From: Deinococcus hopiensis KR-140
GTDB lineage: Bacteria; Deinococcota; Deinococci; Deinococcales; Deinococcaceae
Assembly (NCBI GenBank): GCA_943327755.2
Contig: CALPYF020000020.1
Coordinates: 14,674-78,673 of the forward strand
Reading direction: 5' to 3'
DNA: 64,000 nt
Part shown: positions 47,092 to 54,710 of the stretch, one piece after another
How positions within the stretch are numbered: the stretch's first letter is position 1
How the letters are laid out: every line of letters begins with the position of its first letter
Notes under the pieces: generated by a model
Database searches by the model: none
Told to the model about the DNA's origin: nothing
What the model saw: only the letters and a program-made list of their open reading frames with translations
Position numbers and translations under genes: made by a program

Positions 47092-47260
47092 TTATCCACA
47101 GGTTTATCCACAGGCGCTGTGGACAGCCTGTGGATAAGGGGAGTGCCCCGGTGTCGGGGGACCGGGCATTTGTCCGTGTGAAACACGCTTTTCAGGTGGC
47201 TCGTGGAAGAGTTCCACATCCGGGAAAGTTATCCACAGGTGCCCGTTTCACTGTGGATAA
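47092..47260. promoter_or_regulatory. Second DnaA-box cluster
   Basis: Five perfect TTATCCACA boxes: plus strand at 47092-47100, 47104-47112 and 47229-47237; minus strand at 47129-47137 and 47252-47260. A weaker minus-strand site is at 47118-47125. The first four form a small mirror array. There is no AT-rich tract or triplet repeat, so it looks like a DnaA titration or control site rather than an origin. It fills the gap between the metalloenzyme and trpF genes (46987-47247) and enters the 3' end of trpF. Confidence 0.85.
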
Positions 47261-47874
47261 CTCTGGGCGGCGCGGCGGGCTTCCCTGACAAATTCCCGCA
47301 CCGCTGCGTGGTCCTTCACACCGGGGCACGCCTCCAGACGACTCACGGCGTCCACCCCGGCCGGGCTCAGGGCACTCATGGCAGCCGCCACGTTCCCCGC
47401 GCCCAGGCCTCCAGCCAGCCACGCCCCGCGGGGGAACAGGGGGCGCAGCGCCTCCCAGTCGAGCGGAATGCCGCCGCCGGGTTCGGGCGCGTCCAGCATC
47501 AACGTGACGCCCTGATGCCCGTGCCACATGTCCGCTTCCGCCGCCAGATCGGCGGGGTGCACGACACGCAGAACGGGATAATACGCGGCGACCGCGGTCA
47601 CGTAAAGACCTGACAGGCGGCCATGCAGCTGCACGGCACTCACCCGCGCGGCCTCCGCGGTGCGCAGCACGTCGTCCAGACCCTGGTTCAGGAACACGCC
47701 TACCCGCGCCACGCTCGGGCCGACGCTCAGGCCCGCCTCGCGCGCCACCTGCGGCGTCACCAGCCGCCTGCTGACCGGCGCGAAGATGAACCCCAGCGCG
47801 TCCGCGCCCGCCTCGGCACTCAGGACGGCGTCGCGCACGCTGGTCGTGCCGCACACCTTCACCTGCATGGTCAC
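47248..47874 (-). CDS. trpF: Phosphoribosylanthranilate isomerase
   Basis: TIM-barrel isomerase of tryptophan synthesis, 208 residues. The N-terminal MQVKVCGTTS supplies the catalytic Cys; VGVFLNQGLDDVL, VQLHG, TLMLDAPEPGG (catalytic Asp) and LAGGLGAGNV follow. It stands apart from other trp genes, last in an operon after an HxlR regulator and a small coiled-coil protein; its ATG overlaps the preceding stop by 4 nt. The final codons (SYPQ, stop) are made of DnaA-box sequence, and one further box overlaps the coding end. Confidence 0.94.
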   Translation of the reverse strand: MTMQVKVCGTTSVRDAVLSAEAGADALGFIFAPVSRRLVTPQVAREAGLSVGPSVARVGVFLNQGLDDVLRTAEAARVSAVQLHGRLSGLYVTAVAAYYPVLRVVHPADLAAEADMWHGHQGVTLMLDAPEPGGGIPLDWEALRPLFPRGAWLAGGLGAGNVAAAMSALSPAGVDAVSRLEACPGVKDHAAVREFVREARRAAQSYPQ

Positions 47875-48116
47875 TGCGGCCCCCGCGCGGCTTCCAGTTC
47901 GTTCACGCGCGCCTCCAGCGTCCTCACCTGCCGGGTCAGGGCCAGCAGCAGCAGCGCGTAATGGTCGTAGATCTTCGGGCGTTCCATGCGCAGCTCGCCG
48001 CGCATCCAGCCGTCCAGCAGCCGCTCGGCCTCCGCGAGCACCTCGGCGTCCGGCACGTCCCGGTAGGAACGGCCCCCCATGATCTCCCGCGCGAAATTCA
48101 GTTCCCGGTCACTCAT
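47871..48116 (-). CDS. Small hypothetical protein with coiled-coil tail
   Basis: An 81-residue protein, MSDRELNFAREIMGGRSYRDVPD onwards. The N-terminal half is helical and the C-terminal 25 residues (LLLALTRQVRTLEARVNELEAAR) form a heptad pattern, so it probably oligomerises. It overlaps the HxlR gene by 8 nt and trpF by 4 nt and is surely cotranslated with both. A start at GTG/ATG 48125 would add MRP. Function unknown. Confidence 0.65.
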   Translation of the reverse strand: MSDRELNFAREIMGGRSYRDVPDAEVLAEAERLLDGWMRGELRMERPKIYDHYALLLLALTRQVRTLEARVNELEAARGPQ

Positions 48117-48525
48117 GGGCCGCATTCTCCGTGAAACGCGCCCGGGCCTGCATGACCGCCGCGTGATTCGCCTCGGCCCACAGCCACACCGGGCAGAACG
48201 CCTCGCTCAGGCTGCGGCCCAGCGGCGTCAGGGTGTACTCCACGCGCGGCGGGATCACCGGATGCACCACCCGCGTCAGCAGCCCGTCGAACTCCATCTG
48301 CCGCAGGGTCTTGGTGAGCATCTTCTGACTGATGTCGCCCACCTGCGCGCCGATCTGCGTGAAGCGCAGCGTGCCGTGCTCCTCGAGAACCTCCAGCAGG
48401 ATCAGAGTCCACTTGTCCGCCACGCGCCCGATCATCTCGCGCACGAGGGCCTCGACCTCCGGGGTGCTGTGCGGCCAGGGCTCCGGCCTGCCCTGATCCG
48501 ATCCGTTCTGGGTGACACTCTCCAC
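48109..48525 (-). CDS. HxlR-family transcriptional regulator
   Basis: Winged-helix regulator of 138 residues from GTG 48523-48525. The core runs IGRVADKWTLILLEVLEEHGTLRF, QIGAQVGDISQKMLTKTLRQME and DGLLTRVVHPVIPPRVEYTLTPLG, the classical HxlR pattern. These proteins sense redox state or small electrophiles; no conserved N-terminal Cys is visible, so the signal is open. Its TATAGT -10 box lies 6 nt upstream and overlaps an inverted repeat shared with the divergent NIPSNAP-SDR pair, so it probably controls itself and those genes. Confidence 0.88.
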   Translation of the reverse strand: MESVTQNGSDQGRPEPWPHSTPEVEALVREMIGRVADKWTLILLEVLEEHGTLRFTQIGAQVGDISQKMLTKTLRQMEFDGLLTRVVHPVIPPRVEYTLTPLGRSLSEAFCPVWLWAEANHAAVMQARARFTENAAHE

Positions 48526-48531
48526 GGGGAA

Positions 48532-48537
48532 ACTATA
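48532..48537 (-). promoter_or_regulatory. -10 box of leaderless HxlR transcript
   Basis: TATAGT on the minus strand, 6 nt before GTG 48523-48525. Confidence 0.55.
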
Positions 48538-48552
48538 GCACTCACGGGTGCT
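48537..48552. promoter_or_regulatory. Probable HxlR operator
   Basis: Inverted repeat AGCAC (48537-48541) and GTGCT (48548-48552), extending imperfectly to TATAGCAC and GTGCTTA. It sits on the HxlR -10 box in the divergent intergenic region. Confidence 0.45.
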
Positions 48553-48635
48553 TACTTCCCAAAAGAGAGCATCGGGTCTATGCTCCCTGTGCACCGACAG
48601 GAGGCGCGAGTGACCCGCCGCCGCAGGAGGCCCGC

Positions 48636-48950
48636 ATGTTCTACGAATACCGCCGCTACACCATCCAGCCCGGCCAGCGCGACACCTGGGTGCAGCTCAT
48701 GCACCGCGAGATCCTGCCGTACCAGACCGCGCGCGGCATGCAGGTCGTCGCGGCCTTCACCGACGACGCCGACCCCGACGCCTACATCTGGATCCGCCGC
48801 TTCGAGAGCGAGGCGCAGCGGGAAGCCCTGTACGCCGCCACCTACGACACCGACACGTGGCGCGACCTGCTCGCCCGGCACGGACACCTGCTGGCCGCCG
48901 AACCGCACGTCACCCGCCTGACCCCCACGCCCCACTCCCCCCAGCTGTAA
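48636..48950 (+). CDS. NIPSNAP family protein
   Basis: A 104-residue ferredoxin-like-fold protein beginning MFYEYRRYTIQPGQRDTWVQLM, with FTDDADPDAYIWIRRFESEAQRE, typical of NIPSNAP/Dabb-like proteins. The role is unknown. GGAGG precedes the ATG. It is 10 bp upstream of an SDR gene and divergent from an HxlR regulator; such trios are common and suggest a small inducible detoxification unit. Confidence 0.8.
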   Translation: MFYEYRRYTIQPGQRDTWVQLMHREILPYQTARGMQVVAAFTDDADPDAYIWIRRFESEAQREALYAATYDTDTWRDLLARHGHLLAAEPHVTRLTPTPHSPQL

Positions 48951-48960
48951 CGGAGACCCC

Positions 48961-49704
48961 ATGAACACCCAAGGCAACACCATCCTAATCACCGGCGGCG
49001 GCAGCGGCATCGGCCTGGGCCTCGCGCAGGCCTTCCTGGAACGCGGCAACACCGTCATCATCGCCAGCCGCAGCCAACGCACCCTGGACGCCGCCGCGGC
49101 CGCCCACCCCGGCCTGCACACCTACCCGCTGGACGTCACGGACCCCCCCTCCATCCAGACACTCGCCCACCGAGTCACCGCCGCCCACCCCGGCCTGAAC
49201 GTCCTGATCAACAACTCCGGCATCATGCTCGCCGAGAACCTCTTAGGCGGCACCGCCCTCCCGGACGCCGAGGCGACCGTCACCACCAACCTCCTCGGCC
49301 CGATCCGCGTCACGCAGGCGCTGCTGGGCCACCTCCTCACGCAGCCGCGCCCGGTCATCGTGAACGTCACCTCCGGCCTCGCCAGCATCCCCCTGACCGC
49401 GACGCCCACGTACAGCGCCACGAAAGCCGCGCTGCGCTCCTATACCGAGAGCCTGCGTCACCAGCTGCGCGGCACGCCCGCCGAGGTCATCGAACTCGCG
49501 CCCCCCTACGTCGCCACGGAACTCATGCCCGGCGGTAGCCAGAACCCACACGCCATGCCCCTGACCGACTTCATCCAGGAGACCATGACCCTGCTGGCAC
49601 AGCCCGGCATCCGGGAAGTCCTCGTGGAGCGAGTGCTGCCGCTGCGCAACGCCGCGCTGAACGGCACGTACACGCAGGTATTCACGGGTCTGAACGGCCA
49701 GTGA
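48961..49704 (+). CDS. Short-chain dehydrogenase/reductase (DltE-like)
   Basis: Classical SDR of 247 residues. The cofactor motif is TILITGGGSGIGLGLA, then NVLINNSGIM. The catalytic residues are Ser in VNVTSGLASIPL and YxxxK in TYSATKAALRSYTESLRHQL. The PLDVTDPPS segment and overall length fit the DltE/COG3967 group. It is probably induced together with the NIPSNAP gene under HxlR control. Its 3' end overlaps the convergent membrane-protein gene by 23 nt. Confidence 0.9.
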   Translation: MNTQGNTILITGGGSGIGLGLAQAFLERGNTVIIASRSQRTLDAAAAAHPGLHTYPLDVTDPPSIQTLAHRVTAAHPGLNVLINNSGIMLAENLLGGTALPDAEATVTTNLLGPIRVTQALLGHLLTQPRPVIVNVTSGLASIPLTATPTYSATKAALRSYTESLRHQLRGTPAEVIELAPPYVATELMPGGSQNPHAMPLTDFIQETMTLLAQPGIREVLVERVLPLRNAALNGTYTQVFTGLNGQ

Positions 49705-50182
49705 CGCCCGCCGTGCGGCGCGCCCAGGCCGCGCTGCGGTTCGTCAGGAAGCCCACCACCGGCAGCAGGCCCGACACGGCCGCCATGATGACGGCCATGC
49801 CAGCTGCCATCGGCAGCAGCGTCAGGGAGATCAGCGGCGCGCTCGACAGGCCCGCCAGCGTGAACAGCGCGCCCGCCACGAACGACACCAGCCCGCCCGT
49901 GATGACCGCCTGTGCCGCGACCCGCCACCACGCCCTGTCGAGCGGGCGGTGCCACGCCGCCAGCCCCAGGCTGCACAGCCACGCCGCGCCCCCCACCGAC
50001 CCCGCGATGGGCACGAAGGACCAGAACTTCATCCACTCGTCGGTCACGCGCAGGTAGGGACGCCCCCAGTACATCCGGGTCAGCCACAGCAGGCACAGCG
50101 TCCCGATCAGCAGCGCGTCCAGTGCGGTCCCCAGCACCGTGCGCGGTGAGAGGACCGCGCGGAGGGCCGCCCAGCGGGTCAT
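49682..50182 (-). CDS. Hypothetical membrane protein
   Basis: A 166-residue protein (MTRWAALRAVLSPRTVLGTALDALL) with four hydrophobic helices, for example LIGTLCLLWLTRMYWG, FVPIAGSVGGAAWLCSLGL, AVITGGLVSFVAGALFTLAG and MAAGMAVIMAAVSGLLPVVGF. No family recognised. The start is set by a TACGCT box 6 nt before ATG 50180-50182; the longer open frame overlaps the divergent phosphotransferase gene and is a shadow. Confidence 0.65.
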   Translation of the reverse strand: MTRWAALRAVLSPRTVLGTALDALLIGTLCLLWLTRMYWGRPYLRVTDEWMKFWSFVPIAGSVGGAAWLCSLGLAAWHRPLDRAWWRVAAQAVITGGLVSFVAGALFTLAGLSSAPLISLTLLPMAAGMAVIMAAVSGLLPVVGFLTNRSAAWARRTAGVTGRSDP

Positions 50183-50188
50183 GTGCCC

Positions 50189-50194
50189 AGCGTA
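50189..50194 (-). promoter_or_regulatory. -10 box of leaderless transcript
   Basis: TACGCT on the minus strand, 6 nt before ATG 50180-50182. Confidence 0.45.
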
Positions 50195-50266
50195 TCCGGG
50201 TCCGTGCCGGGCGGCTGCGTCATCTGACGGATGCCCGCCGGGGGCGGCGCATGCGAGGCTGCGCGC

Positions 50267-51520
50267 ATGAACCCCGTGCGGCGTGAGACGACCCTGCACC
50301 TCCTCCTGACGCAGCCCGGCGGAACCGGGGTCGCCTGCCGGACCCTGACCGTGGATCACCCCGTGTATTACGGCGAGCACGTGCTGGAGGCCGCGCGGGC
50401 GGCGGGCGTGGAGGGCTGGCTGGGGCGGCGACTGGACTTCACCCGGCACGGGACCGGAGAGGACGGCGTGACCCGCGCCACCTGCACGTGGCAGCTGTTC
50501 GCGCCCGACCCACCGGACGCCGCGCCTGTTCCGGACGAGTTGCGGGGACTCGCGAACGCCGCACTGAGCCCCACCTGCACCCTCTGGTTCCAGCCGCACT
50601 GGCACGCGGCGGCGCTGGCGTGGCTGGATGAGGAACTGGCCGCGCAGGGCCGCCCCCGCACGGGTGAACCGGTCGTGCTCAAACACTGGCAGATCAGCCT
50701 GCTGTGGCGCGTGCCCACTCAGGGCGGGGACGTGTACTTCAAGGCCGTCCCGGACTTCTTCGCGCATGAGGTGACCGTCACCGCCCGGCTGGCCACCGAG
50801 GTGCCCGGTGCGGCCCCGCCCGTTCTGGCCGCCGACGACCGGCGCGGCTTCCTGCTGCTGGACAGCTGCGGCGAGGTCGGGGGCGACCCGCAGGCCATCC
50901 TGCGGCAGCTGGGGCAGGTGCAGCGCGCCGCGCTGCCGCTGCTGCCCGGGCTGACATTGCGCAACCGCGGCCCGGCGTACCTGCTCACCCAGCTGGACAC
51001 CCTGCTGAGTGACGCGAGTCTGCACGCCGATCAGCACGGCCCGCACCCGGATGCCCTGACCCCCGAGGAGGCCGCCACGCTGCGCGCCCGCCGCCCCGAA
51101 CTGGAGGCAGCCCTGGAGCGGCTGCGTGTCAGCCCAGTTCCCCTCACCCTCGGACACGGGGATCTGCACGGGGGCAACGTCACCACGCGCGGGAAGCAGG
51201 TGACGCTGCTCGACTGGTCCGACGCCAGCCTCACCCACCCGTTCTTGGACGCGAACCCCGCCTACCTGTGCCCGGACGGCAGCGACCCGGACCCCGCCGT
51301 GCTGGACGCCGCACGCGACACGTACCTGCGCGAATGGACGGACCTCGCCCCCCTAGACGACCTGCGTGCCCTGCACGCCGACGCCACGCTGGTCGGAGAG
51401 ATCTACCGCGCCCTCGGGTACGCCGACGGCATCCAGGACGCCGTCGAGGACCGCCGCGAGTGGGCGGGCTCGCACCTGTGGCACCTGCGCCGCCTGCGCC
51501 ATGCTCTGATGAACCGGTGA
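50267..51520 (+). CDS. Aminoglycoside-phosphotransferase (APH) family protein
   Basis: Protein-kinase-like phosphotransferase of 417 residues. The catalytic loop is LTLGHGDLHGGNVTTRG, followed by the metal-binding LLDWSDASLTHPFLD. N-terminal VVLKHWQISLLWRVP and DVYFKAVPDFFAHEVTVT hold the nucleotide-binding Lys region. An N-terminal extension of about 140 residues precedes this. Such proteins phosphorylate many small molecules, so antibiotic resistance is not implied. Its stop overlaps the next gene by 4 nt, and a rearranged copy of its 3' end lies at 51965-52129. Confidence 0.82.
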   Translation: MNPVRRETTLHLLLTQPGGTGVACRTLTVDHPVYYGEHVLEAARAAGVEGWLGRRLDFTRHGTGEDGVTRATCTWQLFAPDPPDAAPVPDELRGLANAALSPTCTLWFQPHWHAAALAWLDEELAAQGRPRTGEPVVLKHWQISLLWRVPTQGGDVYFKAVPDFFAHEVTVTARLATEVPGAAPPVLAADDRRGFLLLDSCGEVGGDPQAILRQLGQVQRAALPLLPGLTLRNRGPAYLLTQLDTLLSDASLHADQHGPHPDALTPEEAATLRARRPELEAALERLRVSPVPLTLGHGDLHGGNVTTRGKQVTLLDWSDASLTHPFLDANPAYLCPDGSDPDPAVLDAARDTYLREWTDLAPLDDLRALHADATLVGEIYRALGYADGIQDAVEDRREWAGSHLWHLRRLRHALMNR

Positions 51521-51915
51521 CCGCAACCTCCCTGCCCGTGACTGACCGGCGTCCCCCGCACTTCTGGGGCACGTTCCTCGTGAACCTCCTGTTGCCCGGC
51601 GTCGGCCTGCCCTGGATCGGCCTTCACCGGCTCTACTTAATCCTTCAACTGGCGAGCTACCTGCTCGTGGGTCCAGTCGCGCGCCGACTGTACGGAACCG
51701 CACCTGACTGGGGCTTCTACGTATGGCTGAGCCTCCTGGCCTTCATGGTCCTCGGCTTCCCGCGCCTGTACGACCACCAGTTCCCGAAAGGCCAGCCCGT
51801 GCGTGCGCTGCCGCCTCTGCCGCTGCGGCTGATGGGCGTCTGGCTGCCCGCCCTCGGTCTCGCGCTCATCCAACTGGGCTACGTGTTGGGCCTGTTCAGT
51901 CTCACGACCCGCTGA
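51517..51915 (+). CDS. Hypothetical membrane protein
   Basis: A 132-residue protein from GTG 51517-51519, overlapping the phosphotransferase stop by 4 nt (GTGA). Membrane helices are visible at FLVNLLLPGVGLPWIGL, LYLILQLASYLLVGPV, GFYVWLSLLAFMVLGF and VWLPALGLALIQLGYVLGL. No family recognised. The longer frame from 51268 overlaps the upstream gene throughout and is a shadow. A 12-bp hairpin terminates it. Confidence 0.65.
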   Translation: MTATSLPVTDRRPPHFWGTFLVNLLLPGVGLPWIGLHRLYLILQLASYLLVGPVARRLYGTAPDWGFYVWLSLLAFMVLGFPRLYDHQFPKGQPVRALPPLPLRLMGVWLPALGLALIQLGYVLGLFSLTTR

Positions 51916-51923
51916 AAGGTAAT

Positions 51924-51960
51924 GAACGCCGCGCCCTCCAATGGTGCAGGCGCGGCGTTC
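51924..51960 (+). terminator. Terminator hairpin
   Basis: GAACGCCGCGCC (51924-51935) pairs with GGCGCGGCGTTC (51949-51960), a perfect 12-bp stem with a 13-nt loop. Weak T-tract. Confidence 0.65.
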
Positions 51961-51964
51961 GTCT

Positions 51965-52129
51965 TGGTCCGACGCCAGCCTCACCCACCCGTTCCTCAAC
52001 GCGAACCCCGCCTACCTGTCCCCGGACGGCACCGATCCGGACACCGCCGTGCTGGACGCCGCACGCGACGCGTACCTGCGCGAGTGGACGGGCGCGCACC
52101 TGTGGCACCTGCGCCGCCTGCTGCCCTGA
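51965..52129 (+). pseudogene. Truncated duplicate of the APH gene 3' end
   Basis: From TGGTCCGACGCC onwards this stretch repeats 51215-51338 with few differences, encoding WSDASLTHPFLNANPAYLSP and so on. It then jumps to a copy of the gene's last codons (AHLWHLRRLLP, stop), skipping roughly 130 nt. There is no start, catalytic loop or nucleotide-binding part, so it cannot work alone. It begins right after the terminator of the intervening gene. Confidence 0.85.
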
Positions 52130-52151
52130 CGCTGCATCCCCGGCCCAGTTT

Positions 52152-53219
52152 TCAGGCACCCGGTACGCCCGCCTCGGCGAAGGTGCGCATCTCGCGCAGG
52201 GTGGCCGCCGCGCCGAGCAGGATAGGCGCGGCCAGCACGCCGCCGGTGCCCTCGCCTAGGCGCAGGTTCAGGTGGAACATGGGCTTCAGGCCCAGGTGCG
52301 CCAGTTGCGCCGCGTGCCCGATCTCGGCGCACTCCCCGGCGGGGAACAGATAGTCACGCAGGTGCGGGGCGAGGGCCACACCGATCAGGGCGGCGCTGCC
52401 CTCCACAAAGCCGTCGAGGATCACCGCCCGGCGGCTGGCGGCGGCCTGGAGCATGACGCCCAGCATCGCGGCGATCTCGAAGCCGCCGAACTCCGCGAGC
52501 ACCTCTAGCGGGTCGGTGGTGGGGGTACGTTCCAGCGCCGCGCGGATCACGGCGACCTTGTGCGCCAGCTGCGCGTCGTCCACGCCCGTGCCGCGCCCCG
52601 TCACCCGCGCGGCGTCCACGCCCAGCAGCCGCGCCGTGATGGCCGCCGCCGGGGTGGTGTTCCCGATGCCCATCTCACCGGGAATCAGGACGTCCGCGCC
52701 GTCCGCGATCGCCCGGCGGGCCAGCGCCGCGCCCGAGAGGATCAGCGTCTGCGCCTCGTCGACGCTCATGGCCGCCTGCACGCTCAGGTCATGCGTGCCG
52801 CGCCGCAGGGCCGCCCGCACCAGCGCCGGGTGCTCGGGCAGATCGGCGTTCACCCCGGCGTCCATCACGTACACCCGCGCGCCCACCGCCCGCGCCAGCG
52901 CATTCACGGCCGCGCCGCCCGGCCCGGCGGGCGTGTCCGCCAGGAAGTTCGCGACCATCGCCGAGGTCACCTCGGGCGGGTAGGCGCTGACGCCCGCGCG
53001 CGCCACCCCGTGATCCCCCGCCGCCACGATCACCGCCACGCCGCGCGGGTCGGGCCGTTCGCTGCCCAGCACGCCCGCCAGCCGCACCGACAGGTCCTCC
53101 AGGTCACCCAGCGCACCCGCCGGTTTCGTCAGTTGCGCCTGCCGGTCCCGCGCCCGCCCCATCGCGTCGGCGTCGGCAGGCTGGATGGCGGTCAGGAGGG
53201 CCGTCAGGTCAGGGTGCAT
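52152..53219 (-). CDS. cobT: Nicotinate-nucleotide:dimethylbenzimidazole phosphoribosyltransferase
   Basis: Makes alpha-ribazole phosphate for the lower ligand of cobalamin. The 355-residue protein has the N-terminal RQAQLTKPAGALGDLEDL, GVAVIVAAGDHGVARAGVSAYP, GEMGIGNTTPAAAITARL and the catalytic Glu region in RLGEGTGGVLAAPIL. It is the last of dtxR-cobS-cobC-cobT, all leftward, which together cover nucleotide-loop assembly. No cobalamin riboswitch could be seen upstream of the set. Confidence 0.96.
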   Translation of the reverse strand: MHPDLTALLTAIQPADADAMGRARDRQAQLTKPAGALGDLEDLSVRLAGVLGSERPDPRGVAVIVAAGDHGVARAGVSAYPPEVTSAMVANFLADTPAGPGGAAVNALARAVGARVYVMDAGVNADLPEHPALVRAALRRGTHDLSVQAAMSVDEAQTLILSGAALARRAIADGADVLIPGEMGIGNTTPAAAITARLLGVDAARVTGRGTGVDDAQLAHKVAVIRAALERTPTTDPLEVLAEFGGFEIAAMLGVMLQAAASRRAVILDGFVEGSAALIGVALAPHLRDYLFPAGECAEIGHAAQLAHLGLKPMFHLNLRLGEGTGGVLAAPILLGAAATLREMRTFAEAGVPGA

Positions 53220-53238
53220 CAGCGGGCATTCTGCCCGT

Positions 53239-53832
53239 TCAGGGAGGCGGGCGCAGCGCCGTCAGCCACCAGTGTCCGGCTTCACGGCGCAGGGTGGCGA
53301 CCGTGCCGGGCGGCGTGGCCACGGCAAACAGGTTCACCGTGAGGCGCAGCGCGGCCAGTAGCGGCCCGGCGTGCGTGAAGGCCACCACCTCACCCGCTGG
53401 GAGGGTGTCCAGCCACGCCTGCACGCGGGCGTGGAAGCCCCGCCCGGTGTCGCCGCCGGGGGGGCCATGGGGACTGGTGGGGTCGCTCAGCGCCTCGATC
53501 CAGGCGCGGGGTGCGTCGCCGTGCGCGGCTTCCAGTTCGGCCCAGGTGTGCCCGGCCATCACGCCGAAACTCGCCTCGGCCAGGGCGGGGGTGGCCTCGG
53601 CGTGCGGGAATCCGGCCAGTCGTGCGGTCTGCCGGGCGCGGCCCAGCGGGGAAGTGAACGCCAGCGCGCTCCGGGGCAGGTCGAGGCGGCGGGCCAACTC
53701 CTCCCCGGCGGGCGTGAGGGGCGCGTCCTCGTGCGGGTGCGGGTAGCGGCGCTGCGCGTTCGGGAGGGTGGGAGCGTGACGCACCAGATGCAGCGTCAGG
53801 CCTGATACGGGATTCAAGTGATTCCTCTTCAT
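53239..53832 (-). CDS. cobC: Histidine phosphatase, probable alpha-ribazole phosphatase
   Basis: Phosphoglycerate-mutase-like phosphatase of up to 197 residues. The phosphohistidine motif is TLHLVRHAPTLPNAQRRY, with TSPLGRARQTARLAG and the second His in VVAFTHAGPLLAALR. Position between cobT and cobS makes dephosphorylation of alpha-ribazole (or cobalamin) phosphate the likely job. The start is uncertain: ATG 53832 makes the first residues (MKRNHLNPVS) from the end of an intergenic repeat. TTG 53815-53817 has AAGAGG at good distance. Confidence 0.85.
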   Translation of the reverse strand: MKRNHLNPVSGLTLHLVRHAPTLPNAQRRYPHPHEDAPLTPAGEELARRLDLPRSALAFTSPLGRARQTARLAGFPHAEATPALAEASFGVMAGHTWAELEAAHGDAPRAWIEALSDPTSPHGPPGGDTGRGFHARVQAWLDTLPAGEVVAFTHAGPLLAALRLTVNLFAVATPPGTVATLRREAGHWWLTALRPPP

Positions 53833-53955
53833 TCAGAGTCGCCCGGTGGCCCCCTCACCCTTCCGTCGCTTCGCGCCTCCCTCCCTCTCCCACACGGGGA
53901 GAGGGGACAACGGAACGCGATCACGTTGGAAGCAAGTCACTTTCATTCCGTATGA
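53804..53955. repeat. Intergenic repeat with terminal inverted repeats, second type
   Basis: The ends GATACGGGATTCAAGTGA and CACTTTCATTCCGTATGA are imperfect inverted copies. The interior has a CCCTCTCC/GGAGAGGG hairpin near 53883-53906. Its right end (TCCGTATGACATGG) is shared with copy A at 23743-23756. It separates cobS from cobC and supplies the 5' codons of cobC. Confidence 0.6.
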
Positions 53956-53960
53956 CATGG

Positions 53961-54686
53961 TCAGCGGCCCCAGGCGAACCCGCCCAGCGCGAGCAATTCG
54001 GCCGTCACCACGATCATCCCGTACGTGTCGCCGTTCAGGCCGCCGCCCAGCCGCCGCGCCGCGAACGCCGCGACGAGCAGCGCGCCCACCAGCGCCGCCA
54101 GCCACGCCGCCCACGCGCCGGGCACCAGCAGGGTCGGCGCGGCCAGCAGCAGGGCGGCCCAGAGGCGACCCTCGCGCGAGCGGGCGCCCAGGCTCTCGGC
54201 GCGCGCGGCCGGGTAGGTGTTCATGGGAATCAGCAGTAGCGTCCGCGCGGCCACCGCCGCCACCAGCGGGGCCAGTGGCGGAATCGGGGCGGACAGCAGA
54301 CTCCAGAGCAGCAGCAGGTACAGGCCCCCGGTCGCCAGTCCGAACGCGCCCACGTGCACGTCGCGCAGGATCACCAGCCGCTCGGCGGGCGTCTTCATGG
54401 CGAACAGGGCGTCTGCGCTGTCCACTAGTCCGTCGAAGTGCAGCATCCCGGTCAGCAGCAGCCACGCGCCCACGCCCAGCGCGGCCGTCACCCCGCCCGG
54501 CAGCGGCACGTCCAGCCACAGCAGCCCCGCCACCACGCCGCCCACCGCGTACCCGGCCAGCGGGTAGTACGCACTGGCCAGCGCGAAGTCCCCGTCGCGC
54601 ACCTCCTTGATATGCGGCAGGGGCAGGGTCGTCAGGAACGTCAGCGCCAGATGCGCCGCGCGCAGCTGATCGCGCATCAGGCCCAC
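53961..54686 (-). CDS. cobS: Adenosylcobinamide-GDP ribazoletransferase
   Basis: Membrane enzyme joining the activated corrin ring to alpha-ribazole, the last main step of cobalamin assembly. The 241-residue protein contains LTFLTTLPLPH, a TGMLHFDGLVDSADALFA motif that marks the family, and RDVHVGAFGLATGGLYLLL. It has several membrane helices. The frame starts MGLMRDQ; an internal ATG (MRDQLRAAHL) is possible. Repeat copy D lies just upstream. Confidence 0.95.
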   Translation of the reverse strand: MGLMRDQLRAAHLALTFLTTLPLPHIKEVRDGDFALASAYYPLAGYAVGGVVAGLLWLDVPLPGGVTAALGVGAWLLLTGMLHFDGLVDSADALFAMKTPAERLVILRDVHVGAFGLATGGLYLLLLWSLLSAPIPPLAPLVAAVAARTLLLIPMNTYPAARAESLGARSREGRLWAALLLAAPTLLVPGAWAAWLAALVGALLVAAFAARRLGGGLNGDTYGMIVVTAELLALGGFAWGR

Positions 54687-54710
54687 TCCGATGGAGCGGT
54701 GTGTCCAAAT

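Noticed and set aside
47092..47260. A second replication origin
   Set aside because: Boxes are present, but there is no AT-rich unwinding tract, no DnaA-trio and no initiator gene beside it.
46983..47288. Open frame across the second DnaA-box cluster
   Set aside because: Composed largely of repeated box sequence, overlaps trpF and has no family features.
50267..51520. Antibiotic resistance gene
   Set aside because: The APH fold acts on many substrates; the N-terminal extension and the core-chromosome setting give no support for drug inactivation.
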